From: Bordetella parapertussis
Lineage (GTDB): Bacteria; Pseudomonadota; Gammaproteobacteria; Burkholderiales; Burkholderiaceae_C
Assembly: GCA_943328885.2 (NCBI GenBank)
Contig: CALQBT020000134.1
Location: forward strand, 1 to 7,252
Direction: 5' to 3'
DNA length: 7,252 bases
Both the position numbers and the translations under genes were made by a program. Positions 6,636-7,252 of the stretch are shown here, piece after piece; within the stretch, counting starts at the first letter, position 1, and every line of letters begins with the position of its first letter. The notes beneath the pieces were generated by a model, which worked only from the letters and a program-made list of their open reading frames with translations, made no database searches and had not been told where the DNA came from.

Positions 6636-7028
6636 ATGACATCTGCCTCCATCGCCCGACAAACCACCGCTCAAGCCCAGGACATCGCCGACCATGCGCT
6701 GCGCCGCTGGACGGCAGCCTTTGATCGCGCCGACTGGTCCGCGTTGACCTCGCTGTACACCGCCGACGCACACCTCTTCGGCAGCAAGCCCACCCTGTAT
6801 GCGGGCAGCGACGGGGTGCACGAGTATTTCAGCCAGTTGGCCCCAGGCGCATCGGTCGTCTTCGAGCCGCCTCAGGTCGCCCAGCCCGGCGACGCGGTCA
6901 TCACGCTCGCGACGACCGCGAATTTCCGGCGTGCCGGCGAGCCCAGGCCGTACCGCATGTCCTGGACACTGCTGGAGGCGAACGGGGTGTGGCGGATCGC
7001 CAGCCATCACGCCTCGCCCCGCGCCTGA
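6636..7028 (+). CDS. SnoaL/NTF2-like small protein (DUF4440 or CaMKII-association type)
   Basis: A 130-residue protein with the sequence pattern of the NTF2-like cone fold. An N-terminal helix leads into RRWTAAFDRADWSALTSLYT (23-42), then ADAHLFGSKPTLYAGSDGVHEYF (43-65), and beta strands ending in WTLLEANGVWRIASHHASPRA (110-130). The terminal WRIxxHHxS pattern is typical of DUF4440 and CaMKII-association-like members. Members of this fold act as isomerases, hydrolases, dehydratases or non-enzymatic ligand binders, so function cannot be assigned from the fold. No signal peptide is evident, so it is probably cytoplasmic. GGAG (6622-6625) lies 10 bp before the ATG. The gene has its own operator-like element upstream, shared with the CoA ligase, so a role in the same catabolic response is likely. 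Nothing recognisable as a ketosteroid-isomerase active site can be claimed. Confidence 0.8.
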   Translation: MTSASIARQTTAQAQDIADHALRRWTAAFDRADWSALTSLYTADAHLFGSKPTLYAGSDGVHEYFSQLAPGASVVFEPPQVAQPGDAVITLATTANFRRAGEPRPYRMSWTLLEANGVWRIASHHASPRA

Positions 7029-7042
7029 GCAGGCGGCGCACT

Positions 7043-7079
7043 GATCAGCGGCCACTGGGGTGCCGCCGCGGCGCTGATC
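7043..7079. repeat. 8-bp inverted repeat between convergent genes
   Basis: GATCAGCG (7043-7050) and CGCTGATC (7072-7079) are perfect complements around a 21-base G/C-rich spacer. The repeat lies 14 bp after the SnoaL-like stop and before the end of the opposite-strand gene, so it could fold in both transcripts. There is no U-tract on either strand, so it is only a possible Rho-independent terminator or mRNA 3'-end stem. A smaller stem, GGCGC-CACA-GCGCC (7149-7162), sits right after the minus-strand stop. Confidence 0.3.
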
Positions 7080-7164
7080 GCGCGGCACCGCATCAAGCGC
7101 TGGGGCGCAGCGGCCATCGTCGTGGCCTCCCCTGACTCTCCAATGCCCGGCGCCACAGCGCCCG

Positions 7165-7252
7165 TCATGCGTTGGCCTGCCGATGGAGCCATTCAAGCGG
7201 CAGGCCCGGCCGCGCCCAGCGTTTCGAAGCGAGGCGACCTGAACGCGATTGC
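7165..7252 (-). CDS. C-terminal end of a convergent unidentified gene (partial)
   Basis: The minus strand is open from the window edge for 28 codons and ends at TGA (complement of 7165-7167). The tail reads RWARPGLPLEWLHRQANA before the stop. Composition and codon choice look like a real protein end, but the stretch is too short to name a family, and the other frames here are also partly open. If real, it converges on the SnoaL-like gene with a 136-bp gap between stops, which would close the + strand cluster here. Confidence 0.35.
   Translation of the reverse strand, partial: QSRSGRLASKRWARPGLPLEWLHRQANA

Noticed and set aside
6618..7196. A 192-codon minus-strand open frame covering the SnoaL-like gene
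   Set aside because: The + strand product has a clear NTF2-like pattern and a Shine-Dalgarno sequence. The minus product shows no recognisable domain and is Gly/Arg-rich.
1..7252. Mobile element, CRISPR array, tRNA or rRNA content
   Set aside because: No transposase motifs, terminal inverted repeats, regularly spaced repeats or cloverleaf/rRNA signatures were seen on either strand.

Overview
This is a chromosomal catabolic region from a high-GC bacterium. The strong G/C bias at third codon positions, the Bug-type (TctC-like) periplasmic receptor and the clustered acyl-CoA dehydrogenase and acyl-CoA ligase genes suggest Betaproteobacteria, most likely Burkholderiales. The order is inferred from gene style, not from a marker gene.

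Layout. A short open frame of unknown identity (1-201) enters from the left. Next comes a tight gene pair (248-1426 and 1439-2575, 12 bp apart) for two acyl-CoA dehydrogenase-fold proteins that resemble the large and small subunits of heteromeric enzymes such as PimC/PimD. A 132-bp gap with a probable operator precedes an AMP-forming acyl-CoA ligase (probable start 2708, end 4237). After a 138-bp gap comes a third, conventional acyl-CoA dehydrogenase (4376-5515), then a Bug-family solute receptor with a signal peptide (5578-6546). A second copy of the operator lies just before a small SnoaL/NTF2-like gene (6636-7028). All of these genes are on the + strand. The right edge appears to hold the C-terminal end of a convergent minus-strand gene (7165-7252).

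How the genes may work together. The receptor would capture a carboxylated substrate in the periplasm. The ligase would activate it, or an intermediate, to a CoA thioester. The heteromeric dehydrogenase and the separate homomeric dehydrogenase would then carry out alpha,beta-dehydrogenations during shortening of a side chain, ring or dicarboxylate. No hydratase, hydroxyacyl-CoA dehydrogenase or thiolase is visible, so the pathway must be completed elsewhere, and the substrate cannot be read from the sequence.

The most distinctive signals are two. First, a bipartite operator-like element (19 of 22 bases identical, opposite orientations) occurs in front of both the ligase and the SnoaL-like gene. 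Its TGGT-N3-ACCA core fits the FadR-type GntR operator pattern, and a second inverted repeat is centred exactly 11 bp away in both copies. Second, in the dehydrogenase pair the first subunit carries an isovaleryl-CoA-dehydrogenase-type catalytic Glu, while the second lacks a Glu at both known catalytic positions. No RNA genes, CRISPR arrays or mobile elements were found.
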